In this document: positions 45,174 through 54,380 of the stretch, piece by piece
Layout: each line of letters begins with the position of its first letter
Numbering within the stretch: the stretch's first letter is position 1
From: Pseudomonadota bacterium
Lineage (GTDB): Bacteria; Pseudomonadota; Gammaproteobacteria; Steroidobacterales; Steroidobacteraceae
Reading direction: 5' to 3'
Assembly: GCA_021843755.1 (NCBI GenBank)
Contig: JAKBWB010000030.1
Coordinates: 78,252-142,251, forward strand
DNA: 64,000 nt
Translations under genes and position numbers: made by a program
The notes under the pieces: generated by a model
The model's input: only the letters and a program-made list of their open reading frames with translations
What the model was told of the DNA's origin: nothing
The model's database searches: none

Positions 45174-46568
45174 ATGAGCACTGCAGCGTCCACGCACTCG
45201 ACGGGGCTTTCGGTGGTGATTCTCGCCGCGGGCGAGGGCAGGCGGATGAACTCCCGGCTGCCGAAGGTGCTGCAGCCGCTGGCCGGACGGCCGCTGCTCG
45301 CGCACGTCCTCGATACGGCCCACCGCCTTTCGCCGCAGCGCATCCTGGTCGTGTATGGCCATGCAGGCGAGCAGGTACGGGCCGCATTCCCCGACGAAAG
45401 CGTGCAATGGGTCCTGCAGGAGCGGCAACTCGGCACCGGCCATGCCGTGCAGCAGGCGGTGCCGCACGTCCCGGACGACGATACCGTGCTGGTGCTGTAC
45501 GGCGACGTGCCCCTGCTCGGCGCAGAGCCGCTCGCGCGCCTGGTCCGAATAGGCGCCGCCGGCGAACTGGCCCTGCTCACGATGGTGCCCGAGGATCCGG
45601 CCGGCTACGGCCGGATCGTGCGCGATGCGTCCGGTCGGGTCGCGCGCAGTGTCGAGCAGAAGGATGCGACGCCCGAGGAGCTCGCCGTCCGGGAATGCAA
45701 CACCGGGGTGTTGGCCGCGCCGGCGCGCCGGCTCAAGGGCTGGCTCGCGCAGCTGCGCAACGACAACGCGCAGGGCGAGTACTACCTCACCGACGTGATC
45801 GGGCTGGCGGTGGCGCAGGGCGCTACGGTCACCGCGGTGTCCCTCGCCGATTCCATCGACGCCTTGGGTGTCAATGACAAGACGCAACTGGCGCAGCTCG
45901 AGGCGGTCTGCCGGCGCCGGGCGGCGCAGGCGCTCATGACAGCCGGTGTGACGGTGGTCGATCCGGCGCGCATCGACGTGCGCGGCTCGGTCACGCATGG
46001 TCAGGACGTCTTCGTCGACGTCAACGTGGTATTCGAAGGCACGGTGAAGCTCGGCAACCGTGTCCGGATCGGTTCCGGCTGCGTCATACGCGACAGCGAA
46101 GTGGGCGATGACACCGAGTTGTTTCCGTTCTGTGTGCTGGACGGTGCGGTGATCGGCGCCGCAGCCCGCATCGGGCCGTTTTCCCGTGTGCGACCGACCA
46201 CCGCGCTCGGCCCGGGCGTGCACATCGGCAACTTCGTTGAGGTCAAGAACTCGACCCTCGGTACGGATTCGAAGGCCAATCACCTGTCCTACGTCGGGGA
46301 TGCGCAAGTCGGCGCCCGTGTCAACATCGGCGCCGGCACGATCGTCGCCAACTATGACGGCGCGAACAAGCATCGCACGATCATCCATGACGATGCCCAC
46401 ACGGGATCGAACAGCGTGCTGGTGGCGCCGATCACGGTGGGCGAGGGTGCCACGATCGCCGCGGGCTCGACCGTCGTCCATGAAGTGCCCGCAGGCAGGC
46501 TCACCATCGCGCGGGCCCGTCAGAGTACCCTTGAGGACTGGCAGCGGCCGGTGAAGAAGCCCAAGTAG
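45174..46568 (+). CDS. glmU: Bifunctional UDP-N-acetylglucosamine pyrophosphorylase / glucosamine-1-phosphate acetyltransferase
   Basis: The 464-aa protein has a uridyltransferase domain (VILAAGEGRRMNSRLPKVLQ; LYGDVPLL) and a left-handed beta-helix acetyltransferase domain with hexapeptide repeats (NFVEVKNSTLG; VNIGAGTIVANYDGANKHRT). It makes UDP-GlcNAc for peptidoglycan and LPS. It lies 38 bp after atpC, and glmS, which supplies the pathway, is nearby at 47830. Confidence 0.98.
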   Translation: MSTAASTHSTGLSVVILAAGEGRRMNSRLPKVLQPLAGRPLLAHVLDTAHRLSPQRILVVYGHAGEQVRAAFPDESVQWVLQERQLGTGHAVQQAVPHVPDDDTVLVLYGDVPLLGAEPLARLVRIGAAGELALLTMVPEDPAGYGRIVRDASGRVARSVEQKDATPEELAVRECNTGVLAAPARRLKGWLAQLRNDNAQGEYYLTDVIGLAVAQGATVTAVSLADSIDALGVNDKTQLAQLEAVCRRRAAQALMTAGVTVVDPARIDVRGSVTHGQDVFVDVNVVFEGTVKLGNRVRIGSGCVIRDSEVGDDTELFPFCVLDGAVIGAAARIGPFSRVRPTTALGPGVHIGNFVEVKNSTLGTDSKANHLSYVGDAQVGARVNIGAGTIVANYDGANKHRTIIHDDAHTGSNSVLVAPITVGEGATIAAGSTVVHEVPAGRLTIARARQSTLEDWQRPVKKPK

Positions 46569-46608
46569 GGGGCTCTCACGGCCGGGTCCGCGGTGCCGCC
46601 GGGTGGCC

Positions 46609-47500
46609 CTACGTGTCCCGCACCGGCGGCGCGCGGCGATCGAGCCGGGCGGCGAACGCGGCCGGCGGTTGCCGGTACATGCGGCGTGCCCGGGCCAGCG
46701 CCGCGCGGTCCACCGTCGCGCGCGCGTCGTCGATGATCCGCCGTAGGCGGATGCGGTCGCGACGCTCGAGGGGGGCTGTGCGCAACCCGCGCCCGCAGCA
46801 CATTCAGGTTGTGCTCGTCCCCGAGCAGATCTGCCAATTGGCGCATCCGCTTTGCGAGTCTGGTGATCCGGCCAGGCTGCAGCGGCTCGAGTGCTTCGAG
46901 CTGGTGGTACAGATACTTGGTCTGCTTGCGCAGCTCATGGAGATTCGCGGCGGTTCGATGCGCCTGCGCGCGTTTCTGGGCGGCGCGCCCGCGGCTGTAG
47001 ACCCGCCTCACACCCCGGCCGGGCCAATCCGCGCCATGACGCGGCCGCCAGTGCGCGGATCGGCGGTAGCTCGACCGCAATGTCTCGCGCATGGCGTCGA
47101 TGGCGGTCCGGTCTCGGGTCAGCGCGCGCCGTGCCAGCATGTGGTCGTGTTCCAAGAGCGCCGCCAGGCGCCTCACGGCGGAGCGCTCGTCGGCCGACCG
47201 GACGCGGGCCCGAAGCAGTGTCGCGGTGTCGAGCAGCGCCCTGCCGTCGCGCAGCATGCTCAGACCCCGTGCACAGTCGCGCAGCGATCCGTTCTCGCGG
47301 CGATATGCGCTTTTTCCGATCGAGGGGCGCAGCAAGCGCAGCATCGCGCGCGCCCGCTTGAGGTTCTTGCGCACCGAGTGCACCTCCTTGTCCGTCAAAC
47401 GGCGCGAATCGAGCACCTTGATCGCGCCGGCGATGCTCGCGCGGGCCATCGTCCGCAAGTCCGTGCAGCTTGGGGGGTGTCGGCGGGATACCGTGCTCAC
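46609..47500 (-). pseudogene. CHAD-domain protein gene with a C-terminal frameshift
   Basis: The upstream frame gives about 235 residues of a CHAD domain: MARASIAGAIKVLDSRRLTD, VHSVRKNLKRARAMLRLLRP, and near the break LHELRKQTKYLYHQLEAL, then LADLLGDEHNLNVLRAR. CHAD proteins bind polyphosphate with conserved His/Lys/Arg helices. After that the frame loses similarity, while the -1 shifted frame continues with LRTAPLERRDRIRLRRIIDD to a stop at 46609. One extra G/C base in one of the C-runs between 46770 and 46794 explains this. It is convergent with glmU and overlaps nothing else of note. Confidence 0.8.
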
Positions 47501-47829
47501 CGAGGCAGACTATGGGGTGGATTTGAGTCGGTCCATCCGCATTGACCGATGGGGTCCTCCGGCAGAAACTGCCGCGATCATGCTGAGAACAGTTGCGAAA
47601 ACTAGATTAACAGGAGGGATCCACGCCCCGGCGATCCAATGTGCGCGAGGCACCCGAGATCTATTCGCGGCCTGCGAGCGCGCAAGCCTGCGGCTTCCCG
47701 GGAGCGGCGGGACTGTTCCGAACGGTCGTGCCAGGACGACAGAGCCGGCGGCAGGCGGCTCCGGGGGCAGGACGGTCGCGGCGAAGTTCAGGCAAACTCA
47801 CGGACTTTCGAGACGGCAGGATCTAGGCC
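47501..47829. other. 329-bp region upstream of glmS, no gene recognised
   Basis: The region lies between the divergent CHAD gene and glmS and should hold both promoters. A ribosome-site-like AGGAGGG near 47610 is not followed by a convincing gene. No riboswitch-like structure was recognised, and the open frames here have no family features. Confidence 0.45.
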
Positions 47830-49662
47830 ATGTGCGGAATCGTCGGAGCAGTCGCCGAACGCAATATCGTCCCGGTGCTGATCGAAGGGCTGCGGCGGCT
47901 CGAGTATCGGGGTTACGACTCTGCGGGTCTCGCGGTCATTCATTCGGGCAGATTGGCCCGCCTGCGTACCGTCGGCAAGGTCAAAATGCTCGAGCAAGCC
48001 TTGGCCGCGACGCCTATCGGCGGCGGCACCGGCATTGCGCATACGCGCTGGGCAACACATGGTGTGCCCAGCGAGCGCAATGCGCATCCTCACGTCTCGC
48101 AGGACGGGTTGGCCGTCGTGCACAACGGTATCATCGAGAACCACGAAGCACTGCGTGCCGATCTGGAGAAGCGCGGCTATCGGTTCACGTCGGAGACCGA
48201 TACCGAAGTGGTCGCGCACCGCATTCATCTTCATTTGAACACTCTGCGGGACCTGTTCGACGCAGTGCGAGCCACCGTCGCCGAGCTGCAAGGCGCCTAT
48301 GCGCTCGCCGTGATCAGTGACCGCGACCCGCAGCGGCTGGTCGTGGCGCGCCAGGGGTGCCCCGTGGTCATCGGCCTCGGTGTCGAGGAGAATTTCGTCG
48401 CCTCCGACGTTGCAGCGCTGTTGCCCGTGACGCGGCGCTTCATGTTTCTCGAGGAGGGGGATGTCGCCGAGATCCGGCGCACCAGCGTGCGTATCGTCGA
48501 CCGCAAGGGCGGCAGTGCGGAGCGGCCGATCCGGGAAAGTGACCTCAGTGCCGATGCGGCGGAAAAGGGCCCGTACCGCCACTTCATGCTCAAGGAAATC
48601 CACGAGCAGCCGCGCGCCATCGCGGACACACTCGCCGAGCGCGTCGCCCACGGCCGCCTGCTGGAGGCCGCGTTCGGCCCGGCCGCCACCGAGGTATTCA
48701 AGCGTGTGCGGTGCGTGCACATCGTGGCGTGCGGCACCAGCTATCATGCCGCTTCCGTGGTGCGCTACTTCATCGAGCAGATCTGCCGCATTCCGTGTGC
48801 AGTCGACATCGCCAGCGAATACCGCTACCGCAATCCGCTGGTGCCGCCCGACTCGCTGTTCGTCACGATCTCGCAGTCCGGCGAGACGGCCGATACGCTG
48901 GCGGCGCTGCGCCTTGCCCGGGAATCGGGTTATCTGTCCCAGCTTGCCATCTGCAACGCTCCGGAAAGTTCCCTGGTGCGCGAGTCGGAGCTGGTGATGC
49001 TGACGCGCGCCGGCCCGGAGATCGGCGTCGCCTCGACCAAGGCATTCACGACCCAGTTGACGGCGCTCGCGATGCTGACCATCGCTCTCGCCCGCCATCA
49101 GGGCGCCGACGCCGAGCGCGAGCAGGGTCTGGTCACGCGGCTGGTGGAACTGCCTGCGCTCGTCGAGAAGGCGCTCACGCTCGATCCCGTCATCCACAAG
49201 CTCGCCGAGCGCTTCGCCGACAAGCGCCACACATTGTTCCTCGGCCGCGGCGGCCTGTATCCCATCGCGATGGAGGGCGCACTGAAGCTCAAGGAGATCT
49301 CCTACATTCATGCCGAGAGCTATCCGGCCGGCGAGCTCAAGCACGGTCCGCTCGCGCTCGTGGACGCGGATATGCCCGTGGTCGCCGTGGCGCCCAACAA
49401 CGACCTGTTGGAAAAGCTGAAGTCGAATCTGATGGAGGTGCGGGCGCGCGGCGGCGAGCTCATCGTATTCGCCGATCCGGAATCTGGACTGCAGCCGAGC
49501 GACGGCGTTACCGTCATCGAGATGCCCAGGCACGTGAGCTATTTCCAGTCGCCCATCGTGTACACCATACCCCTGCAGCTGCTCGCCTATCACGTCGCCA
49601 TCATGAAAGGCACGGACGTCGATCAGCCGCGCAATCTCGCCAAGAGCGTGACGGTGGAATGA
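47830..49662 (+). CDS. glmS: Glutamine-fructose-6-phosphate aminotransferase (isomerizing)
   Basis: The 610-aa enzyme makes glucosamine 6-phosphate. After Met removal the N-terminal nucleophile Cys begins the glutaminase domain ([51 protein letters not shown]). Two SIS domains follow ([40 protein letters not shown]) and the C-terminus reads [13 protein letters not shown]. That last segment is the protein counterpart of the attTn7 recognition site. Confidence 0.99.
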   Translation: MCGIVGAVAERNIVPVLIEGLRRLEYRGYDSAGLAVIHSGRLARLRTVGKVKMLEQALAATPIGGGTGIAHTRWATHGVPSERNAHPHVSQDGLAVVHNGIIENHEALRADLEKRGYRFTSETDTEVVAHRIHLHLNTLRDLFDAVRATVAELQGAYALAVISDRDPQRLVVARQGCPVVIGLGVEENFVASDVAALLPVTRRFMFLEEGDVAEIRRTSVRIVDRKGGSAERPIRESDLSADAAEKGPYRHFMLKEIHEQPRAIADTLAERVAHGRLLEAAFGPAATEVFKRVRCVHIVACGTSYHAASVVRYFIEQICRIPCAVDIASEYRYRNPLVPPDSLFVTISQSGETADTLAALRLARESGYLSQLAICNAPESSLVRESELVMLTRAGPEIGVASTKAFTTQLTALAMLTIALARHQGADAEREQGLVTRLVELPALVEKALTLDPVIHKLAERFADKRHTLFLGRGGLYPIAMEGALKLKEISYIHAESYPAGELKHGPLALVDADMPVVAVAPNNDLLEKLKSNLMEVRARGGELIVFADPESGLQPSDGVTVIEMPRHVSYFQSPIVYTIPLQLLAYHVAIMKGTDVDQPRNLAKSVTVE

Positions 49663-49690
49663 CCGGGATATTAGAGACGGACATTTGCAA
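49630..49690. other. Probable Tn7-type attachment site at the end of glmS
   Basis: The glmS tail encodes [11 protein letters not shown], the segment whose DNA is read by TnsD-type targeting proteins; Tn7-like elements insert about 25 bp beyond the stop codon. Here housekeeping gene order ends exactly at this point and accessory genes begin. No tns genes or Tn7 end sequence were seen, so this is inference from position. Confidence 0.4.
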
Positions 49691-49692
49691 AG

Positions 49693-49739
49693 CTGAGCCA
49701 TATATAAAACCGCGCGACAGGCGTCAGGTATGGGCTCAG
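49693..49739. repeat. Inverted repeat between glmS and hipA
   Basis: CTGAGCCATA (49693-49702) and TATGGGCTCAG (49729-49739) are inverted copies with one extra G in the second arm, separated by 26 bp. They lie between glmS and the end of hipA and include the hipA stop region. This could be a terminator for the two convergent genes or a mark of the island boundary. Confidence 0.45.
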
Positions 49740-50992
49740 TACTTAACCTGCCTGACCAAGGGAATCTTTGCGAGCTGTGCAGTGATTCCGGAGATGGTGG
49801 CGGCGGACAAAGGTAGGTGCGTGCGCTGCGCTGCCCAGTGCTCCTGAAAGCGTGCCACAGTCTCCTTCACCGTATTGAGCACGGCCGCCTCCGGCAGTCC
49901 CGCCCGACTTGCCAGGTGAGAGAACTCCTCCAGCGTCAGTTCGCTGAAGTGTTTCGTTCGGCTGTACTTCAATCCCGCAACATCGTCTTGAATGTAGGCG
50001 ATGGTGGAGACAAGATCATAGGCAGGCGAAAGCCTGGGCGAGCGGCGGTTGGGGTAAAGGAGCGACCAGTTCTTCAGGTGCGCATCCGCATTGCCGATGA
50101 GGGCGTTGAAAGTGATTCGCCGGATGAATTCCAGCACATCCTCGTATTCTCCTTCCGCAGAGAGCACTCTCGCGATGTTCATGAGACTGCGCGTTTTGTA
50201 CTTGCCGGCCGGGTAGAGGCCAAAGACTTGTGCAAAGTCCTCCATGTGTACAGGGCCGCCAGCCGGCGTCCGGTCAAAGCGTGCGACGGCAAGGGCTTGG
50301 CTGCCGCGTAGGGGGCCCAGGTCTTCCGGGAGCTTGTCGATGTCCTTCAGGTCTATGAGCTTTGCGACCGGCACCTCTATACCGACTCCGCGGGCAAGCT
50401 CCAGCATCGAAAACTCATTCTCCGGCACTGCCTCGAAGCGCTCGGAGGGGAGCTTCACGATCCAGTCCCCGCCGATTCCGCTTGCCGGGATGGTGAGCCC
50501 TCCGCTTGAGGCTTGCAGGGCCGAGAATTTCAACTGCACACCGGCTAAGGAGAATCGAAGGGGCACCCCCCTGCGAGCTTCTCCGGCCTGTTGCTTGCCG
50601 TTTTCTTCGGAAACGTCCGATGCCGGCGGCAGCTGCTGGTCATCGGGCGGCCTTACCACGAGCGCTCCGGGCAAATCCTGACCCAAAAGCCACAAGAGGT
50701 AGAACTCCCGCTTAGGGTGTACCTGTCCACGTTGAGCCAGGTACTCCCGCAGATGTCCCTCCGGCAGCAGATTCGAGAAAAACGGCATGAGCGCGGCGCT
50801 GTAGACTCGCTCTTGGGGCAAGAGCTGTCCTAGAGCATCCTTGAATGACAAGCTCAACGTAGGTCGGGCCGGATCGGCCTCGTAAGCATCCTGGAAGGAT
50901 AGGATGGTCCGATCGGCTCCCAGGTTCGTGATTGTCGCGACGTGCACCCCGTGCAGCAGGACCTGAAGAGCTGGAACATCAGGCGTTGGCAC
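49736..50992 (-). CDS. hipA: HipA-family serine/threonine kinase toxin
   Basis: The 418-aa protein has the HipA layout: N-subdomain (LGADRTILSFQDAYEADPAR; LMPFFSNLLPEGHLREYLA), the SLAGVQLKFSA loop, and the kinase core. Catalytic Asp303 lies in NADAHLKNWSLLY and the metal-binding Asp326 in LSPAYDLVS, with the same 23-residue spacing as Asp309/Asp332 of E. coli HipA. The known HipA phosphorylates glutamyl-tRNA synthetase and causes dormancy. Its start overlaps the antitoxin gene by 14 bp. It appears intact. Confidence 0.93.
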   Translation of the reverse strand: MPTPDVPALQVLLHGVHVATITNLGADRTILSFQDAYEADPARPTLSLSFKDALGQLLPQERVYSAALMPFFSNLLPEGHLREYLAQRGQVHPKREFYLLWLLGQDLPGALVVRPPDDQQLPPASDVSEENGKQQAGEARRGVPLRFSLAGVQLKFSALQASSGGLTIPASGIGGDWIVKLPSERFEAVPENEFSMLELARGVGIEVPVAKLIDLKDIDKLPEDLGPLRGSQALAVARFDRTPAGGPVHMEDFAQVFGLYPAGKYKTRSLMNIARVLSAEGEYEDVLEFIRRITFNALIGNADAHLKNWSLLYPNRRSPRLSPAYDLVSTIAYIQDDVAGLKYSRTKHFSELTLEEFSHLASRAGLPEAAVLNTVKETVARFQEHWAAQRTHLPLSAATISGITAQLAKIPLVRQVKY

Positions 50993-51632
50993 TGTCGTCC
51001 TCCAGGGCCCAGGCTGGCCGCATCTGCGACTGAGGTTCGCTTTGCGCAGGGACAGCGGCCGCCGCCTGGTAGATCTCGCGAACTTTTATCGCCAGGCGCT
51101 GCCAGTTCTGTGCCTTCGGTGGCTCCCCCCGGCGCATCTGCGTGGCGATTGATCGCTGCAAGCGTTGCAGGGACAGTGCCTGGGTGCTGAGTTGCGCAGG
51201 GGCCAAGTGGCGCAAGTCCAGCAAGCTCTTTCGGAGCTGAAGCTGTGTCTCCTGCGCCTCGAGCGAGGGGAAGCTGTGAAAGAGGCGTTCGAGCCGGGAT
51301 TCGATGATCATCAGAAGCTGCCGGGCCTGTCTTGCCAAGGGAGAGGCTGATGCTTGAGGCCTGCTGCTTCGGATGACCGCGCGTACGGCCGAGAGGCTCC
51401 CCTGGGGGACGAGCACGATCTCCTGGCCTAGGGCACGTGCAAGCTGCGTGAGACTTGAGAGCCTGAGATCGACCCGCCCGGCCTCGATGCGGGAGAGCTG
51501 CGCCTGATCAAGCCCGGAACGTGAGGCAAGCTCCCCTTGAGAGATTGCATGCGCCCTTCGCACCTCGGCAAGGTCCTTCAGGACCTCAAGCGGCTCAGCT
51601 CCGACTCGTTTATGTATCATAACACATCTCAT
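50979..51632 (-). CDS. hipB: HipB-like helix-turn-helix antitoxin with long C-terminal extension
   Basis: The 217-aa protein carries an Xre helix-turn-helix (LAEVRRAHAISQGELASRSG, LDQAQLSRIEAGRVDLRLSS, LTQLARALGQEIVLVPQG) at residues about 15-80. HipB is normally 70-110 aa; here about 130 further residues follow (Gln/Leu/Arg-rich helices, then VREIYQAAAAVPAQSEPQ). It lies directly upstream of hipA and should repress the pair. The role of the extension is unknown. A start at the ATG complementary to 51618-51620 is also possible. Confidence 0.85.
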   Translation of the reverse strand: MRCVMIHKRVGAEPLEVLKDLAEVRRAHAISQGELASRSGLDQAQLSRIEAGRVDLRLSSLTQLARALGQEIVLVPQGSLSAVRAVIRSSRPQASASPLARQARQLLMIIESRLERLFHSFPSLEAQETQLQLRKSLLDLRHLAPAQLSTQALSLQRLQRSIATQMRRGEPPKAQNWQRLAIKVREIYQAAAAVPAQSEPQSQMRPAWALEDDSANA

Positions 51633-52284
51633 TCTGTCTCTTTTGCGTCATAATACAACGACATTAAACGTACAGTCACTTAATTATGTATTACCATGCA
51701 TAGCAACGTCTTGCCTACGCAGTTTACTACATCGCTATTGACCGCGCCTGCAGGATGCTGGTAGCTCGATAAAAAAGGGAGCACGCAGCCGAAGAGCCAA
51801 CGAGAGCATCAGCGAAGCTGTGCGGGCGATGAGCCTTAGGCCTGCCAGGGAGTTCGGCATGCCGAACTACGGCGTTGAAGCCATTTGACGTCAGCCAGGG
51901 CGTCCCGGGTGCGTATTCCGGCGATTGTGACCGGCTGTTCCGGCCGAACGTGACCGCTGATTCCGCTGGAAGGTGACCGATTTTGGGCATGTGCCCGGAA
52001 TCTGCGGTCACGATGGTCCGGAAAACGCAGAATATCTCTCCGCTCGACATGATCCGCAATGGCCGCTCCGAGAAGCTGCGCCGGTTCGTGACGAGCGCGC
52101 TCGATGAGAACGCGGCATCTGAGGGCATCGCGGGCCGGTGCGCCGCGGGGGAGCCGACACGTGGCACGGCGGAAGCCTCAAGGTGACCCTGGCGTTTCCG
52201 CAGGGCTATTAGGGCGTTGAAGCTGGCCGCGGCGGCCAAGCCGCCCCGGTGCTGAGACCCAACGAGGAGGCTGCCAGGATAGCC
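51633..52284. other. Accessory intergenic region with no intact gene
   Basis: The left part (51633-51725) is AT-rich and should contain the hipBA promoter. The rest has no recognisable gene; frames open on both strands lack family features. A short readable tail at about 52155-52212 (WHGGSLKVTLAFPQGY then stop) may be the end of a lost gene. The 23-bp repeat block (51905-52011) lies here. Confidence 0.5.
51905..52011. repeat. 23-bp-period repeat block, insertion-sequence-end-like
   Basis: GTGACCG starts copies at 51927, 51950 and 51973, exactly 23 bp apart. The first two continue into TTCCGG/TTCCGC, and a degenerate copy (TTCCGG at 51916) precedes them. An inverted copy, CGGAATCTGCGGTCAC, follows at 51996-52011. 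Serial transposase-binding repeats like these are typical of IS21-family ends. No istA/istB gene is present, so this would be a leftover end. Confidence 0.55.
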
Positions 52285-52308
52285 GATATTTACTGCGCAG
52301 TAAATATC
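52285..52308. promoter_or_regulatory. Perfect 24-bp palindrome, operator 1 of the AbiE-like operon
   Basis: The half-site GATATTTACTGC is followed immediately by its exact complement, giving a perfect 24-bp dyad. The core ATTTACTG...CAGTAAAT recurs at 52342-52359. Located 65-88 bp upstream of the start codon, it is probably bound by the winged-helix protein encoded at 52373. Confidence 0.75.
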
Positions 52309-52322
52309 TATGAATATTGCAT

Positions 52323-52340
52323 TACAGATCTAAATCTGTA
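52323..52340. promoter_or_regulatory. Intervening inverted repeat in the same promoter
   Basis: TACAGAT (52323-52329) and ATCTGTA (52334-52340) form 7-bp arms around a 4-bp spacer, midway between the two ATTTACTG palindromes. It could be a third operator of different sequence or the -10 region of the promoter; the whole stretch is strikingly AT-rich. Confidence 0.5.
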
Positions 52341-52341
52341 T

Positions 52342-52359
52342 ATTTACTGCACAGTAAAT
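52342..52359. promoter_or_regulatory. Near-perfect 18-bp palindrome, operator 2
   Basis: ATTTACTGCACAGTAAAT repeats the core of the palindrome at 52285-52308 with a single change in the centre (CA for CG). Centre-to-centre distance is 54 bp, about five helical turns, so proteins bound at both sites would face the same side of the DNA. It ends 13 bp before the ATG and would cover the ribosome site. Confidence 0.75.
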
Positions 52360-52372
52360 CAGTTAAAAATCC

Positions 52373-53482
52373 ATGCTTCCTGCTCAGAATACCGAGTACT
52401 CGCTGGTCGACCATCTGCTGAAGACCCTTCGCACGCTTCCCGATGTCCACGGCGTTCAAATCGTGCGCGAAGCATCAGCCGCCGAGCGCGCATCGCATGC
52501 CCGGATTGACGCGGTCATCGACCTGTGTGTCGCCGGCAAGTCGCTCGAGCTGATGATCGAAGCGAACAAGTCGCTTTATCCCCGCGATGCACGGAATGCC
52601 TTCTGGGTATGGACAATGAAGAGCGCTCTCGCTCACCCGGTGGAAGATGCTCAGGGCCCGGAACGACTGCCCATGTTGATCGCAACGTCGATCTCCCCGG
52701 GCGCCAAGGAGTTTCTGCGGCACGAGGGAGTCGGTTACTTCGATAGCGGCGGGAGCCTGTTTGTACCGGCGAAGGGCGCTTATCTTTACATCGACAAGCC
52801 GCCTCCCAAGGCTCTGGCGAAGGCTATTCGGAATCTATATTCCGGCCGCCGGGCGCAGATCCTGCACGCATTGCTGAACCAGCACGATGCCTGGGTCGGC
52901 GTCAAAGCGCTGGCTGAGCAGGCCCACGTCTCGCCGGCAACCGCTTCCCAGGTGCTCACCGAGCTCGAGCGCTTCGATTGGCTCGACAGCGAAGGGCAGG
53001 GCCCTACCAAGAAGCGGCGTCTGCGCGAGCCCGCAGCGCTGCTCGACGCCTGGTCGCAGCAGATCGCCACCGAGCGTCCACGATCGATGCGGCGCTTCTA
53101 TGTCCCCGGGCTTCGCGCCGAGGAACTAGCCGATAAGCTGGCTCAGGCGCTCGAGGCTCGAGGTGTCGACTACGCGATCATTGACGAAGTTGCCGCCCAA
53201 CGCTACGCGCCATTCCTCTCGACCGTATCTCAAGCTCGTTTCCGTTTGTTCCCTGGACCCGGGGCCGACGCCGCGCTCGCCGACTTGAATGCGCGCCCGG
53301 TCTCCGAAGGCGCGAATCTTTCCCTGATCGACGTCAAATCGCCCGACGAACTCCTGTTCCGTCAGAAGTTCAACGGCGTCTGGCTGGCGAGCCCCATCCA
53401 GGTCTACCTGGGTCTGCTCCGGACCGAGGGCCGGGCGAAGGATCTGGCGGCCCATTTGCGCCGCGAGAGGATCGGATTCTGA
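52373..53482 (+). CDS. AbiEi-like winged-helix regulator/antitoxin
   Basis: The 369-aa protein starts at ATG 52373. Its N-terminal half (SLVDHLLKTLRTLPDVHGVQ, IDAVIDLCVAGKSLELMIEA, YFDSGGSLFVPAKGAYLYID) resembles nuclease-like domains that accompany such regulators. A winged helix at about 160-215 reads VGVKALAEQAHVSPATASQV. The C-terminus (SPDELLFRQKFNGVWLASPI, then QVYLGLLRTEGRAKDLAAHL) is the pattern seen in type IV AbiEi-family antitoxins. It precedes an AbiEii-like gene and probably represses its own promoter through the palindromes at 52285-52359. Confidence 0.7.
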   Translation: MLPAQNTEYSLVDHLLKTLRTLPDVHGVQIVREASAAERASHARIDAVIDLCVAGKSLELMIEANKSLYPRDARNAFWVWTMKSALAHPVEDAQGPERLPMLIATSISPGAKEFLRHEGVGYFDSGGSLFVPAKGAYLYIDKPPPKALAKAIRNLYSGRRAQILHALLNQHDAWVGVKALAEQAHVSPATASQVLTELERFDWLDSEGQGPTKKRRLREPAALLDAWSQQIATERPRSMRRFYVPGLRAEELADKLAQALEARGVDYAIIDEVAAQRYAPFLSTVSQARFRLFPGPGADAALADLNARPVSEGANLSLIDVKSPDELLFRQKFNGVWLASPIQVYLGLLRTEGRAKDLAAHLRRERIGF

Positions 53483-54380
53483 AGGCCAAGCCGAGAACAC
53501 TCCGGGGCTACACGGACGAGTACACCCGCGACTGCGAGCGAGTCCTGGTGACCCTGCTCCGCGGCCTAGGACCGTGGAAGCACTCCGTCTTCCTCGTCGG
53601 AGGGCTGACGCCGCGGTACCTCGTCTCCAAGCCCGGCCGCCGGACGTGCCGCCCCACGCCGGCACCCAGGACGTCGACATCGTCATCGACCTGCAACTTC
53701 TGACGGACACCCAGGCGTATCGCACGCTCGAGGAAAACCTGCACGCCCGTGGATTCGAGCGTGCGACCAACGAGAAGGGCCAGAGACTATCCTGGCGCTG
53801 GCAGACCCGCACCGAGCATGGCGCGCTGATGGTGCTCGAGCTCCTAGCCGATGCCCCGGAGATCGCCGGCGGCAAGGTCCAGCCGCTGCCCACGGAGGGC
53901 ACGATCTTCGCCCTGAACATCCCGCACTCCTCGATCGTATTCGATCTCCACCAGGTGACCGAAATCCGGGCGGAGCTCCTCGGGGACGGCGGCGTCGCCA
54001 TCGAGCCCGTCAAGCACGCGAACCTCGTGAGCTTCACCTGCCTGAAGGCCTTCGCGTTCGATCAGCGCTTCGAGCGCAAGGATGCCCACGATCTCATCTA
54101 CTGCATCGAGCACGCCCCGGACGGCCTCGACAGCGCCGCGGCTGCATTTCGCGAGGCCGCGGCCGGAAAGCATGGCGCGGTGATCCGAGAGTCCCTGTTG
54201 ATTCTGCGACGCCGGTTCACCAGCGAGCCTGACCTCGAGGGCTATCGCAAGGACGGCCCCGTGGCCGTGGCGACATTCGAAAGAGGGGAGGGCACCGAGC
54301 CGGAGCTGCGCGAGGCCCGCTTGCTGCGCCAGCGCGAGGTCAGTGGCCTGGTGGAGCGTCTTCTGGCCCTGATTGGATAG
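53479..54380 (+). pseudogene. AbiEii-like nucleotidyltransferase, frameshifted and without a normal start codon
   Basis: The first frame, directly after the regulator, reads KAKPRTLRGYTDEYTRDCER and SVFLVGGLTPRYLVS, the first MNT-type motif (GG...R). One base seems lost near 53630. The next frame continues ARPPDVPPHAGTQDVDIVID with the metal-binding DxD and then about 230 more residues to the stop. No ATG, GTG or TTG starts the first frame at the expected place; the codon overlapping the regulator stop is CTG (53479-53481). AbiEii-type toxins transfer nucleotides to tRNA or similar targets. Probably dead, leaving the antitoxin alone. Confidence 0.7.

Noticed and set aside
47788..49701. 637-codon antisense frame over glmS
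   Set aside because: Mirror of a strongly conserved gene; composition typical of GC-driven shadows.
49663..49735. Tn7 end sequence downstream of glmS
   Set aside because: No TGTGGGCGG-type terminus found; only position supports attTn7 use.
51727..52239. 170-codon minus-strand frame in the IS-like region
   Set aside because: No start context or family features, and it runs through the repeat block.
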